This document shows, piece after piece, positions 16,924-24,581 of a stretch of DNA of 64,000 bases. Within the stretch, counting starts at the first letter, position 1; every line of letters begins with the position of its first letter. This DNA is from a virus, in IMG/VR virus record IMGVR_UViG_3300012005_000003, positions 37,401 to 101,400 of that record, one strand, 5' to 3'. A program made the position numbers and the translations under genes. The notes beneath the pieces are model-generated. The model was given only the letters and a program-made list of their open reading frames with translations. It was not told where the DNA came from and made no database searches.

Positions 16924-17364
16924 TCAGAAAGGAAGATCTTCGTCGTTATTCTCAGTCTTTTTAGCTCTTGGAATTTTTTCTATATCGGTTTCTGAAAAAT
17001 ATTTTCTTGCTTTAGCTCCATTCATCAATCTATCTGAAAAAAACAACGCATCGGTGAAATTTATATCGAACAAAGTTTTTACGAATCCTATCGAAGTCAA
17101 TCCTCCTGTTCCACATTCGAAGCATTTAAACCTTCCTTTCCTATCTGAAACCCTAAAGTGTTTATCATTCAAAGTTTTCGGTGTGCAGAAAGGACATCTT
17201 CCAACACAGTCTCCGGATTTCAATCTTTTTAAAATAACAAATTTTGATATCAGATCACTCATTTTGAAAGAATAGATGATCTCATTGATCACATGTTGTT
17301 TTATCACTATATCTGTTTTTCTCCTCTTTTTAGGGAACAGATCTCTGCGTTTTCTTTTAAACAT
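16924..17364 (-). CDS. Stand-alone primase-type zinc-finger protein with SSB-like tail
   Basis: 146 residues. The N-terminus is very basic (MFKRKRRDLFPKKRRK). GRCPFC ... HFRVSDRKGRFKCFECGTGG is the CHC2/DnaG-type zinc-binding module with two CxxC pairs (about residues 56-85). There is no TOPRIM catalytic domain, so it is not a full primase. The last residues, NNDEDLPF, mimic the acidic C-terminal tip of bacterial SSB, which docks replication and repair proteins. Predicted role: template recognition or priming, perhaps with a separate catalytic partner outside the window. Confidence 0.75.
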   Translation of the reverse strand: MFKRKRRDLFPKKRRKTDIVIKQHVINEIIYSFKMSDLISKFVILKRLKSGDCVGRCPFCTPKTLNDKHFRVSDRKGRFKCFECGTGGLTSIGFVKTLFDINFTDALFFSDRLMNGAKARKYFSETDIEKIPRAKKTENNDEDLPF

Positions 17365-17778
17365 TTAACAAATATTTTTACCGAACAATCTCAATACAAC
17401 AGAATATTTTCCAATTATCATTCCTCTATATCCCAATCTTCTACTGAACAGACATTTATCCAATTTTTTGATCGATAAAAAGAATTTTATTTCATTATTA
17501 ATATGAGCTCCGTTGATATGATCCAAAAAATTCAAAAATTCCCTTTCTACCATGATCTTTGCATTTTCAAAAGTGTCTGCTTTTGCAATAAAATCAGGCA
17601 TATCATTTCCACTGACAGGAAAATGTCCATTTATAGAAAATATTCTTTTTCCATCATGGTTTATCATATTGACCCAAGCAATGTTCAGATCTTTGTAATG
17701 ACATATTCTGGCCCATCTTCCTTGCTTATCCGGTTCTTCTGTAGAACTATACCTTGTTGACCAATTAAAATTTTTCAT
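17365..17778 (-). CDS. Hypothetical protein, 137 aa
   Basis: Beta-containing N-terminal half (KDLNIAWVNMINHDGKRIF) and a helix (DTFENAKIMVEREFLNFLD); basic C-terminus. No family recognised. Directly upstream of the zinc-finger gene, with no gap, so probably co-transcribed. An AACATACGA element lies just before the start. Confidence 0.6.
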   Translation of the reverse strand: MKNFNWSTRYSSTEEPDKQGRWARICHYKDLNIAWVNMINHDGKRIFSINGHFPVSGNDMPDFIAKADTFENAKIMVEREFLNFLDHINGAHINNEIKFFLSIKKLDKCLFSRRLGYRGMIIGKYSVVLRLFGKNIC

Positions 17779-17798
17779 TTAAGTTCGTATGTTTTTTT

Positions 17799-18071
17799 TT
17801 ATTTATGGCTGCTGTTTTTAATAAATTTTCCTGTTGGTTCTATTTTAAGATCTAAAAAATAATTAGTTTCGTCACAATAGGAGCTCGCTGATAGATTTAT
17901 TTCAATATCTTTATAGTTCTCTTTCAAAAATATTTTAAGCTTTTCTATGTATGACATATGCGCAATTGGCATACACCAAGTTTTTCCTTCTTCTAGATTT
18001 TTTGAAATGTTATCTTCATTGAATTTGTGATCTTGATAAGAGAATATTGTAGCGGTCGACTGATTCATCAT
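17799..18071 (-). CDS. Hypothetical protein, 90 aa
   Basis: Small alpha/beta protein (HMSYIEKLKIFLKENYKDIE, then a beta segment). No motif. Overlaps the upstream gene by 4 bases (ATGA). Confidence 0.55.
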   Translation of the reverse strand: MMNQSTATIFSYQDHKFNEDNISKNLEEGKTWCMPIAHMSYIEKLKIFLKENYKDIEINLSASSYCDETNYFLDLKIEPTGKFIKNSSHK

Positions 18072-18274
18072 AAAGTGTAACCTGTTAAAGATGCCGGCAT
18101 TTTACTAATAATGTCAATATGATGATCATTTGATATCATGATTTTAGTTAATGATATTTCTGAATCATTTGTCACACAGCCATATTCATCAAGATCTGTT
18201 ATCATTATCTTGTATTTTGTTTTGGGATCTTTTAAGGATTTTTCATCCAGGTTAAACAGCTCTTTGATTTTCAT
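18068..18274 (-). CDS. Small hypothetical protein, 68 aa
   Basis: The frame opens at 18322; the ATG at 18274 (MKIKELFNLDEKSLKD) is preferred because the upstream residues are hydrophobic and read through promoter-like DNA. Coupled to the next gene by a 4-base overlap. Function unknown. Confidence 0.5.
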   Translation of the reverse strand: MKIKELFNLDEKSLKDPKTKYKIMITDLDEYGCVTNDSEISLTKIMISNDHHIDIISKMPASLTGYTL

Positions 18275-18358
18275 AAAAACAAAAATATAAAATAAACATA
18301 AACTTAATAAACATTTACTCATTTAGAGAATAAGATAGTTTTATTTAAACATATTTAG

Positions 18359-18366
18359 TATTTTTG
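18359..18366 (+). promoter_or_regulatory. Bacteroidota-type -7 box TATTTTTG
   Basis: TTTAGTATTTTTG ends four bases before the ATG at 18371, the same 13 bases and spacing as at 6483-6495. It drives the plus-strand run of small genes to 20871. Confidence 0.5.
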
Positions 18367-18370
18367 ATAA

Positions 18371-18595
18371 ATGAACAAAGAAGAATTTTTATTGCCTAAC
18401 ATTCCTATAGTCGATGCAACAAAGTTGCCAGATGATATTTTGCAAGCACTTTATAAATTTGATAAAGATTATGAACTACATGATTATTATGTATTTTATC
18501 TTCATGGAGATAGTGAAAATAAACATGAAGATAAAATAATAAGATTTTTTAGAAATTCTGGTATTTTATCGAACAAGATTTTAATAACTAATTAA
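18371..18595 (+). CDS. Small acidic hypothetical protein, 74 aa
   Basis: MNKEEFLLPNIPIVDATKLP followed by an acidic-aromatic segment (YELHDYYVFYLHGDSENK). No motif. First gene of a plus-strand run that ends with dephospho-CoA kinase and a tagged protein. Confidence 0.55.
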   Translation: MNKEEFLLPNIPIVDATKLPDDILQALYKFDKDYELHDYYVFYLHGDSENKHEDKIIRFFRNSGILSNKILITN

Positions 18596-18601
18596 AACAA
18601 T

Positions 18602-18793
18602 ATGCAAAAAAGAGTCATAAAAGTAGATTATATGTTTAATAATGAAAAAATGAGTGAACAAGAATACAGTGAACAAAATGATAAAATCTTTTACGTCACT
18701 AAAGAAATGATCTATGATTTAGTGAGAGAAAAAGTTAAAACACCTGAAGGTTTCGAAATTTGTACTAATAATTTTTACATCAATAAAATTTAA
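18602..18793 (+). CDS. Small hypothetical protein, 63 aa
   Basis: MQKRVIKVDYMFNNEKMSEQ; charged, mixed alpha/beta; no known motif. Six bases after the previous gene, in the same transcription unit. Confidence 0.5.
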   Translation: MQKRVIKVDYMFNNEKMSEQEYSEQNDKIFYVTKEMIYDLVREKVKTPEGFEICTNNFYINKI

Positions 18794-18800
18794 TTAAACC

Positions 18801-19085
18801 ATGGCAACAAGAAAATTTTATCAAGTTGGTTTTCAACTAGATGTAGTAGGAGATTATTTCGGAGAAATTCATAAGAATTACGAAGGAGATCCAAAATGCG
18901 AAGTTCAGGAATTTAATAATTCTGAGACGAGATTATCTTTATTGAAAATTGATAATAGAACTCAAGCATTCGTGATCGAGACAAGATCTGAGTTTAATGA
19001 TCTTGAGTTCATCCTTGGTGATGTTGAATTTAAAACTATCGAAAGCAATGATGCAAGATTATTCAAGATGATGTTCAAACAATGA
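18801..19085 (+). CDS. Hypothetical protein, 94 aa
   Basis: Beta-rich protein (KFYQVGFQLDVVGDYFGEI, TRLSLLKIDNRTQAFVIETR) followed by LGDVEFKTIESND. No family recognised. Its end touches the KH-domain frame. Confidence 0.6.
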   Translation: MATRKFYQVGFQLDVVGDYFGEIHKNYEGDPKCEVQEFNNSETRLSLLKIDNRTQAFVIETRSEFNDLEFILGDVEFKTIESNDARLFKMMFKQ

Positions 19086-19116
19086 TTATGAGCATCAAAT
19101 ACATAAAATAGAAGTA

Positions 19117-19281
19117 GTGTTGACTATAGTCAATGAAATCGAAGCAACTATAACTCTCGGAAGACCAGGTTTATTGATCGGTAAAGCTGGTAGAACCATT
19201 CAGGAACTAACAGAATTTATGGATAAAGTGATGGATAAAAAGGTTGTTATAAAAATTAAAGAATACGACCCATGGAACTAA
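19117..19281 (+). CDS. KH-domain RNA-binding protein without an ATG
   Basis: An open frame translated by hand reads EIEATITLGRPGLLIGKAGR and then TIQELTEFMDKVMDKKVVIK, ending KEYDPWN. IGKAGRTI is the GxxG loop of a KH domain, with the flanking beta strand and helices of the S3 or KH-II style. The frame opens after a TGA at 19069 and has no ATG; the first plausible start is the GTG at 19117. The missing N-terminal part may mean another start, a frameshift from ATGs at 19082/19088, or decay. It overlaps the next gene by 10 bases. The predicted role is binding RNA or single-stranded DNA. Confidence 0.6.
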   Translation: MLTIVNEIEATITLGRPGLLIGKAGRTIQELTEFMDKVMDKKVVIKIKEYDPWN

Positions 19282-19466
19282 AAGAATTAAAAAATAAATT
19301 AAGTGAGATTATGTTAAATGGAGCTGATGAAAGAGCCATTATATTTATGTGTAAGGAGTTCGCTATTTCTAATTTGGAATTAGTCAGAAATAAAATTTAC
19401 ATGAATGATTGTGTTGAATCATATTCTACAGAAGTGATCGATGAACAGATAACTAAAATAGAATAA
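19272..19466 (+). CDS. Small helical protein, 64 aa
   Basis: MELKELKNKLSEIMLNGADE; entirely helical and charged. Overlaps the KH frame by 10 bases and lies 7 bases before the kinase gene. Function unknown. Confidence 0.55.
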   Translation: MELKELKNKLSEIMLNGADERAIIFMCKEFAISNLELVRNKIYMNDCVESYSTEVIDEQITKIE

Positions 19467-19473
19467 CATATAG

Positions 19474-20058
19474 ATGTTAACAGTAGGATTGACTGGAGGC
19501 ATCGGTAGTGGCAAAACCACGATATCCAAGATATTTGAAAAATTTGGTTGTATATTATACAATTCTGATGAAAGAGCTAAAAGATTATATTTTTATCCTG
19601 AAATCAAAGTACAGGTCATAGAATTGTTAGGAACACAAGTCTATATTTCAGAAACTGAGATTGGCAAGGATCTTGTATTCGATATCATTTTCAATGATCA
19701 ATCTAAATTAAATAAACTTAATAGTATTTTCATCCCTTTCATAAAAGAAGATTTCAAAAAATTTGTAAAATCTTGTTTGAATAATCATATAGTCATATTA
19801 GAATCTGCAACTCTTTTTGAATCTGGTATTTATCAAGATCTTGATTTTAATATTTTGGTTACTGCTCCAGAATATATCAGAATAGAAAGAGTGATCGAGA
19901 GAAATAAAATACCAAGAGAAAAGGTTGAACAATGCATCATGAATCAATGGACCGATGATAAGAAATTAGATTTTGCCGATTTTGTGATATCCAATATCGA
20001 TATTGCTGATTCTGAGCAAGAAGTGCTGAAAATCATGAATGTTTTTAGCAATATATAG
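19474..20058 (+). CDS. coaE: Dephospho-CoA kinase-like P-loop kinase
   Basis: 194 residues, the normal CoaE length. GLTGGIGSGKT is the P loop in CoaE form; LYNSDERAKRLY gives the conserved substrate region; ILESATLFESG corresponds to the family's PLLFE motif; RVIERNKIPREKVEQCI and FADFVISN match the lid and the C-terminal 'ADxVIxN' signature. The enzyme phosphorylates dephospho-CoA in the last step of CoA synthesis. The family resembles phage deoxynucleotide kinases (T4 gp1 is a dNMP kinase), so the in vivo substrate could be a nucleotide. It lies four bases before the tagged gene at 20062. Confidence 0.8.
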   Translation: MLTVGLTGGIGSGKTTISKIFEKFGCILYNSDERAKRLYFYPEIKVQVIELLGTQVYISETEIGKDLVFDIIFNDQSKLNKLNSIFIPFIKEDFKKFVKSCLNNHIVILESATLFESGIYQDLDFNILVTAPEYIRIERVIERNKIPREKVEQCIMNQWTDDKKLDFADFVISNIDIADSEQEVLKIMNVFSNI

Positions 20059-20061
20059 TTT

Positions 20062-20871
20062 ATGATTATCAACTTTGAAAAATGGAAGTCTATAAATGAA
20101 AACAGAATTGTAGAAACTGATCATTTAATAGCATATTTAGAATCCATCAAAAAGATGGAACCGAGTAAATATAAATCTCATTCTGATCCAAATAAAGAAA
20201 TCGACAAAGTGAAAGATGAAGCTTTTCAAATGCTTTTATCCGAAGAAACAGAATATGATATGAAGGATATCATGATGGATTTTGCAACCTATGATTCACC
20301 TGAAAATGACGAAAATATGGAAGATGCAATATGGAATAAAAATTTTGTAGAATCTCTAGATGAAGATTTTGACCCTGAGAATGTTTACAGACAAGCTTCT
20401 TTCAAAGATCTCAAGTCTAATTTCTCTGAAGATGGATATCAAATGTTTTTAAAACACGCTAGAAATGTATTCGATTCTGAATCAGATGAGATGATTTCAA
20501 AAGTTGAAGAAAGTTATTCAGAAGATGGCTATATTGATATATGGAGAGCTGTAGTGTACAAAACAGAAGAGTTATCAAAGATCAAAAGTAAATATGCTGG
20601 AGTTGGAGTCTATTGGTCGTGGGAAGAAAATACAGCAGAATCTTACCATGCTGAATTCATAGGACATGATATCGTTTTGCATGGAAAGGCTACCACAGAA
20701 AGTATAGATTGGAAGAACACTCTATATAAAAATGTTTATATTCTGAAATATGAAAAAGAAATACTATTGAAAGACTATAGTTCTGTAATGATTGTAGGTT
20801 TTCATGATAGCAAAACAAACAAATACGTAAAATTAGACGAACCTATAGTTGTGAATACTGGAATATCTTAA
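20062..20871 (+). CDS. Capsid-tagged protein, ADP-ribosyltransferase-like C-terminus (tentative)
   Basis: 269 residues. The start MIINFEKWKSINENRIVET matches the tag family, with INE|N as a possible prohead site. The N-terminal 150 residues are acidic and helical. The C-terminal part has IDIWRAVVY, then GVGVYWSWEENTAESYHAEF and a beta-rich end. An Arg strand followed by a 'WSW' segment is seen in phage proteins annotated as putative ADP-ribosyltransferases. T4 Alt is the precedent for a packaged, processed ADP-ribosyltransferase. I do not see an unambiguous ExE motif. Confidence 0.5.
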   Translation: MIINFEKWKSINENRIVETDHLIAYLESIKKMEPSKYKSHSDPNKEIDKVKDEAFQMLLSEETEYDMKDIMMDFATYDSPENDENMEDAIWNKNFVESLDEDFDPENVYRQASFKDLKSNFSEDGYQMFLKHARNVFDSESDEMISKVEESYSEDGYIDIWRAVVYKTEELSKIKSKYAGVGVYWSWEENTAESYHAEFIGHDIVLHGKATTESIDWKNTLYKNVYILKYEKEILLKDYSSVMIVGFHDSKTNKYVKLDEPIVVNTGIS

Positions 20872-20876
20872 TTTTT

Positions 20877-21089
20877 TTAATATAGAGTAAATCTACAGAA
20901 ACCATCAACACTTTCATACCATTGATCCAAAGGTCTGGCATAGACAGTTCCAAAATGAACAGATTTATATATTACTAACACTTCACCAGTTTCACTATGT
21001 GTGGAAAGAGTTAACACTTCGTATCTACCACCTTTATAATGTTGGTAAAAAGCTCCTACTGTAGGATATTTTATAAAATTTTTATTCAT
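20877..21089 (-). CDS. Small SH3-like protein, 70 aa
   Basis: The pattern VGAFYQHYKGGRYEVLTLS ... VLVIYKSVHFGTVYARPLDQW is that of the small DUF1653-type family (GxYrHYKGkxYeVlg ... vvYr.ly.g.vWvRP). Function unknown. Overlaps the upstream gene by 8 bases. Confidence 0.7.
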   Translation of the reverse strand: MNKNFIKYPTVGAFYQHYKGGRYEVLTLSTHSETGEVLVIYKSVHFGTVYARPLDQWYESVDGFCRFTLY

Positions 21090-21534
21090 TGTTTTTAGAA
21101 ATTTCGTAATTATATTTTATTGAGTTCTCTATGCCTGTTTTTATGAAATCTAGATCTTCATTTCTGTTTATGGCCATGATGATCTGATCCAATTTAAAAA
21201 ACATGTGAGAGTTTGGAATAACATGATTGTAATTTGTAGATGTTACATTTTTGATAATTTCAACAGCTTCATCTTCAGTAATAACAGCATTATCAAAAAT
21301 ATTTGTCTCTTTGAATATGGCATCAGCTTCATGGCTATTTAAAAATGAATATAACGCTATGTCTTTAAATGAATCATTATATTCAATGATATTGAAAGTT
21401 ATGATATAGCTATGATCATCTCTTTTAAAACTGAATAGATCTTTATCCAATTTTTGTAAATACTCAAAATACTTATTATAACCTTTTGATCTTTTGTTAG
21501 TTATTTTTTCCAATAAAGTTCTATCGTTATCCAT
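21082..21534 (-). CDS. Hypothetical protein, 150 aa
   Basis: Mixed alpha/beta protein (NIIEYNDSFKDIALYSFLNS, DEAVEIIKNVTSTNYNHVI). No family recognised. It is read from the long AT-rich gap above it and coupled to the SH3-like gene. Confidence 0.6.
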   Translation of the reverse strand: MDNDRTLLEKITNKRSKGYNKYFEYLQKLDKDLFSFKRDDHSYIITFNIIEYNDSFKDIALYSFLNSHEADAIFKETNIFDNAVITEDEAVEIIKNVTSTNYNHVIPNSHMFFKLDQIIMAINRNEDLDFIKTGIENSIKYNYEISKNNE

Positions 21535-21957
21535 AAATATAGAATATTGATATAATCACTAAAAATATATAAATATATTCCTAGCTTTGTAATTAAAAAC
21601 ATCTAAATAGATGTTAGAAACGTACTGGACTGATTATAGAGCCCACTATCATGTCAGATTACTCTTTCATGAATACATTTATTTCATTAAAATATTTTTA
21701 CTTTTAATGATCTTACATTTGTTTTACATATGAATTTGTAAATTTCATACAACCAACACATCAATGAACATTTATCAATTAAATCTATAGTTAAAGTGGC
21801 TTTTTATTTCCTACCAGACATTTATATCGGTCCTATAAATTTTATATTTTGCTAGCAAAATATCTTAATTGATATAGTATATATGATATAAAAATTGTTT
21901 AGTTTAAATATTTTTACATATATTTGTATAAATTGATATAAATCTAGTTACTTAATA
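21535..21957. other. AT-rich non-coding stretch with palindromes
   Basis: No convincing ORF on either strand over about 420 bases, long for this compact genome. It holds a perfect 20-bp palindrome at 21844-21863 (ATATTTTGCTAGCAAAATAT), a hairpin near 21600 (AACATCTA/AGATGTT) and several TATATA runs. Possible origin, regulatory region or small-RNA locus; nothing decides between them. Confidence 0.4.
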
Positions 21958-21964
21958 TTATACT
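21946..21964. repeat. 19-bp direct repeat, copy 2
   Basis: AGTTACTTAATATTATACT, identical to 6882-6900; it includes the stop codon of the minus-strand gene ending at 21958. Confidence 0.35.
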
Positions 21965-22143
21965 GAAATATTCTTTTTTAAAACAAATGTTATCAAAAAA
22001 CAATTATTAAGATCATATTTAGTTTTTATATCATTAATTGAAAATGCATTATACCATTTAAAATCATTATGGCTTACATGTTCTGATTTATTGAATAGTT
22101 CCAATAGAAATTGGTTGTCAGACATGTGTGTTATTTTTTTCAT
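21958..22143 (-). CDS. Small hypothetical protein, 61 aa
   Basis: MKKITHMSDNQFLLELFNKS; mixed composition and no motif. Preceded on its strand by TTATTTGTATATTT, near-promoter-like. Weakly supported by its ATG and compact position. Confidence 0.45.
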   Translation of the reverse strand: MKKITHMSDNQFLLELFNKSEHVSHNDFKWYNAFSINDIKTKYDLNNCFLITFVLKKNISV

Positions 22144-22173
22144 AAATAAATATACAAATAATAAACATATTAT

Positions 22174-22461
22174 TTATATTTTTACTCTCATTCTTTCTTT
22201 TTTTACATTTTTCATCGATTCTGATAAATATGCACCAAACATATTTTCTATATCTTGCAAATTAGGAAAATCTTCTAAAGTTTTGGTATAGATCGAATCT
22301 ATTTTAGCAGTATATCCATCTATTCCTTTGATAAGATCTTTTAATGACTCTATGTAAAAAAGATACAATGTTGAATTGGATCTAACATCATCCAAATTTG
22401 CTAAACACCAATCTAGATCTTTTTTAAGCTCTTCTGTTGTTGATTTTTTAATTGGTTGCAT
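22174..22461 (-). CDS. Small helical protein, 95 aa
   Basis: A run of helices (TTEELKKDLDWCLANLDD, YLFYIESLKDLIKGIDGY) ending with a basic tail (KNVKKERMRVKI). Function unknown. Confidence 0.55.
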   Translation of the reverse strand: MQPIKKSTTEELKKDLDWCLANLDDVRSNSTLYLFYIESLKDLIKGIDGYTAKIDSIYTKTLEDFPNLQDIENMFGAYLSESMKNVKKERMRVKI

Positions 22462-22475
22462 TCAAAAAATATAGA

Positions 22476-22877
22476 TTAAACATTTTTACAAAATTCTATA
22501 AATTCATTATCAAAATTTCCTTGTTCGTCAAATACTCTATGATCTAGATATTCTTCATCCTGAACAAAGAATGGATAGTTTGATTTGTTGTTATATCTAG
22601 CAACAAACATGTATTCTTTATCATTGATAAAGAACTTAATATTCGAAATAGTTAAATCACCATCAGTTGTCATTCCTATTTCAAATGCTTCAGAATTATG
22701 TTCAACTTTAACTCCATCAGGAGCTTTATCATCATGAATCAGTAAACATAAACGACCTACACATTTCAATAGCTTAGCTTCGTTAAATAGATCTCTTGGA
22801 AGCACCCTATCGTAATTCAGATTGATCTTATTTTCGGAATAAGATTCAAACTGTTTGAATGTTTTGATAGGTTTCAT
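22476..22877 (-). CDS. Capsid-tagged hypothetical protein (degenerate tag)
   Basis: The frame opens at 22913, overlapping the upstream gene; the ATG at 22877 gives MKPIKTFKQFESYSENKINL, which fits the tag family with a less typical YSE|N site. The body is beta-rich (DGDLTISNIKFFINDKEYMF). It lies 4 bases after another tagged gene. Inferred head cargo. Confidence 0.6.
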   Translation of the reverse strand: MKPIKTFKQFESYSENKINLNYDRVLPRDLFNEAKLLKCVGRLCLLIHDDKAPDGVKVEHNSEAFEIGMTTDGDLTISNIKFFINDKEYMFVARYNNKSNYPFFVQDEEYLDHRVFDEQGNFDNEFIEFCKNV

Positions 22878-22881
22878 ATTG

Positions 22882-23220
22882 TTATTTAAAATATTCGCTA
22901 AATCTAGTAGCAAATTTATCTTTTTGATGAGGTTTGAATTTTTCTAAACCTGCTAAAATCGCAGTTTTATATTTAGTGTTCCATTCTGAAGGATTTTTAC
23001 AATTATCTCTTCCTACAGGTTTCAACCACATCTCAGGATTGTCTTCATGCCATTCGTTAAAGGTGTCTGTCATCCACATATACATATCAGGAAGTTCATC
23101 TGTAGCATATTGCCAAGATTTAGCATCATTTGGAAATTTATCCAAAAATTTATTAAATTTATCAATATTGAATTTATTAGATTCGTTTAAAAATTGTTCG
23201 AATAAGTTTATATGTTTCAT
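22882..23220 (-). CDS. Capsid-tagged small protein, 112 aa
   Basis: MKHINLFEQFLNESNKFNI is a textbook form of the local tag, with LNE|S. The remainder (FLDKFPNDAKSWQYATDELP, DMYMWMTDTFNEWHEDNPEM) is helical and rich in Trp. Function unknown. Confidence 0.7.
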   Translation of the reverse strand: MKHINLFEQFLNESNKFNIDKFNKFLDKFPNDAKSWQYATDELPDMYMWMTDTFNEWHEDNPEMWLKPVGRDNCKNPSEWNTKYKTAILAGLEKFKPHQKDKFATRFSEYFK

Positions 23221-23230
23221 GCATTATATA

Positions 23231-23617
23231 TTAAACTTCTTCACTATATTCTTCTTTTCTGAATGCTAAAGTTTCGATTAAACACCTAGCATTATCACAT
23301 TCTTTCTCCAATTTTTCTAATTTAGCTTTTATATCTTCGAAAATTGATAATTTTAGCATGTTTTCAGGTGTATATTCTGCCAATACCCATGGATAGTTAG
23401 TGTGACATTGTTCTCCGGTGTCTAACATCTCGAAGTCGTAACCCAGGTGCATATTCTCACCTTGATCAGTTCTTATTTTGACATCTTTGACAATAGTTCC
23501 CTTTGCAACAAAGGGTAATTCGTATAATGATGAAGCTGGAAGATCCATCATTACGATATAGTTGATATCAGTTTTGGGTTCTTTACCCTTCTCAATCATG
23601 TGATCAAATAGTCCCAT
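23231..23617 (-). CDS. Hypothetical protein, 128 aa
   Basis: MGLFDHMIEKGKEPKTDINY, a central beta part (LPFVAKGTIVKDVKIRTDQG) and a helical C-terminus ending in acidic residues. Function unknown. Overlaps the upstream gene by 14 bases. Confidence 0.6.
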   Translation of the reverse strand: MGLFDHMIEKGKEPKTDINYIVMMDLPASSLYELPFVAKGTIVKDVKIRTDQGENMHLGYDFEMLDTGEQCHTNYPWVLAEYTPENMLKLSIFEDIKAKLEKLEKECDNARCLIETLAFRKEEYSEEV

Positions 23618-24008
23618 TTTTATTTATTTTATTTAGTATTTCGTTATAAGCGATTTCAATATCAGTATTGATCTTATCCATTCCAAGTTTAACTGCAGCT
23701 TTCATCAACTGATCCCAACTCTTATGATAATTGAGTTCACTTAGATAACCATGTTCTGAATAGAATCCTAATTCAATGATGATCAAATCTTTTGGTCGTT
23801 TAAAAATTTCTTCTCCTCTGCCATCATCGTGAATAAAATCAAAATATAAAGGTTCTTTTGAATAGTATATGATATCAGAATAGACTCCTCCTATATCAGA
23901 GAAATCTTCATATGCTCCATATTTATATTTATATCCAAGAAATTCTGCAATGATCTCATTGTATGTTTCAGGAAAAAGTAATCTTTTTGCTTCTAATCTT
24001 TCAGCCAT
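23604..24008 (-). CDS. Hypothetical protein with SWDQLM-type phage motif
   Basis: 134 residues; ELNYHKSWDQLMKAAVKLG and DIEIAYNEILNKI resemble a motif in many small Bacteroidota-phage proteins, and also the gene at 9271. An unknown role in early infection is inferred. Confidence 0.6.
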   Translation of the reverse strand: MAERLEAKRLLFPETYNEIIAEFLGYKYKYGAYEDFSDIGGVYSDIIYYSKEPLYFDFIHDDGRGEEIFKRPKDLIIIELGFYSEHGYLSELNYHKSWDQLMKAAVKLGMDKINTDIEIAYNEILNKINKNGTI

Positions 24009-24014
24009 TTTTCT

Positions 24015-24377
24015 TTAGTATTTTAAAAAATCATATACAAGTTTTTCAAAAGTTCCTTCTCCTTCATATACAAAATATAAAATACATTTCTCGTTATTTG
24101 ATACTGGAATATAAGAAAATGCAGTGTCGAACCCATCAGTATTAATGATTATATTTGTCAACCTCTTTTCAGATCTTTTGAATAATAATAAATCTCCATC
24201 AACATTAATTGAATAATTAAAAGGTTCATATATCGTAAAATTTGATTTATATAAAGCTTTGAAAAATTCATCATAAATAATATTGATCACTTTTTTCTGA
24301 TCTTCTGTAAGATCTTTTAAGTTCAATATAGAATTGAATTCATTCTGTAAATAAAATAAGAATTCTTTATTGTTCAT
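24015..24377 (-). CDS. Hypothetical protein, 120 aa
   Basis: The frame opens at 24479 but would run through the membrane-protein gene; the ATG at 24377 (MNNKEFLFYLQNEFN) lies just after that gene's stop and is preferred. Mixed alpha/beta protein with no known motif. Confidence 0.55.
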   Translation of the reverse strand: MNNKEFLFYLQNEFNSILNLKDLTEDQKKVINIIYDEFFKALYKSNFTIYEPFNYSINVDGDLLLFKRSEKRLTNIIINTDGFDTAFSYIPVSNNEKCILYFVYEGEGTFEKLVYDFLKY

Positions 24378-24379
24378 TT

Positions 24380-24571
24380 TTAACCTAATAATATTGCCAT
24401 GATAGCAATTATGATAAATATTGCTAAAATTAAAGCTGCTCCACCCCATAAAGGCATTGTTACGTACCACCAACTCCAATCTATGTAGTGTGTCAATTTC
24501 AATATCATGAATATTAAAAATAATAACATCCCTAGTCCTATTCCTCCTGATTGTGTCGATTTGTTTCCCAT
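24380..24571 (-). CDS. Small membrane protein, two transmembrane helices
   Basis: 63 residues. MGNKSTQSGGIGLGMLLFLI begins the first helix and AALILAIFIIIAIMAILLG is the second, joined by a Trp-rich loop (DWSWWYVTMPLWGG). This pattern matches a small membrane protein found in many phages, sometimes labelled 'transmembrane Fragile-X-F'. Function unknown. Confidence 0.75.
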   Translation of the reverse strand: MGNKSTQSGGIGLGMLLFLIFMILKLTHYIDWSWWYVTMPLWGGAALILAIFIIIAIMAILLG

Positions 24572-24581
24572 TTTTATTTTA

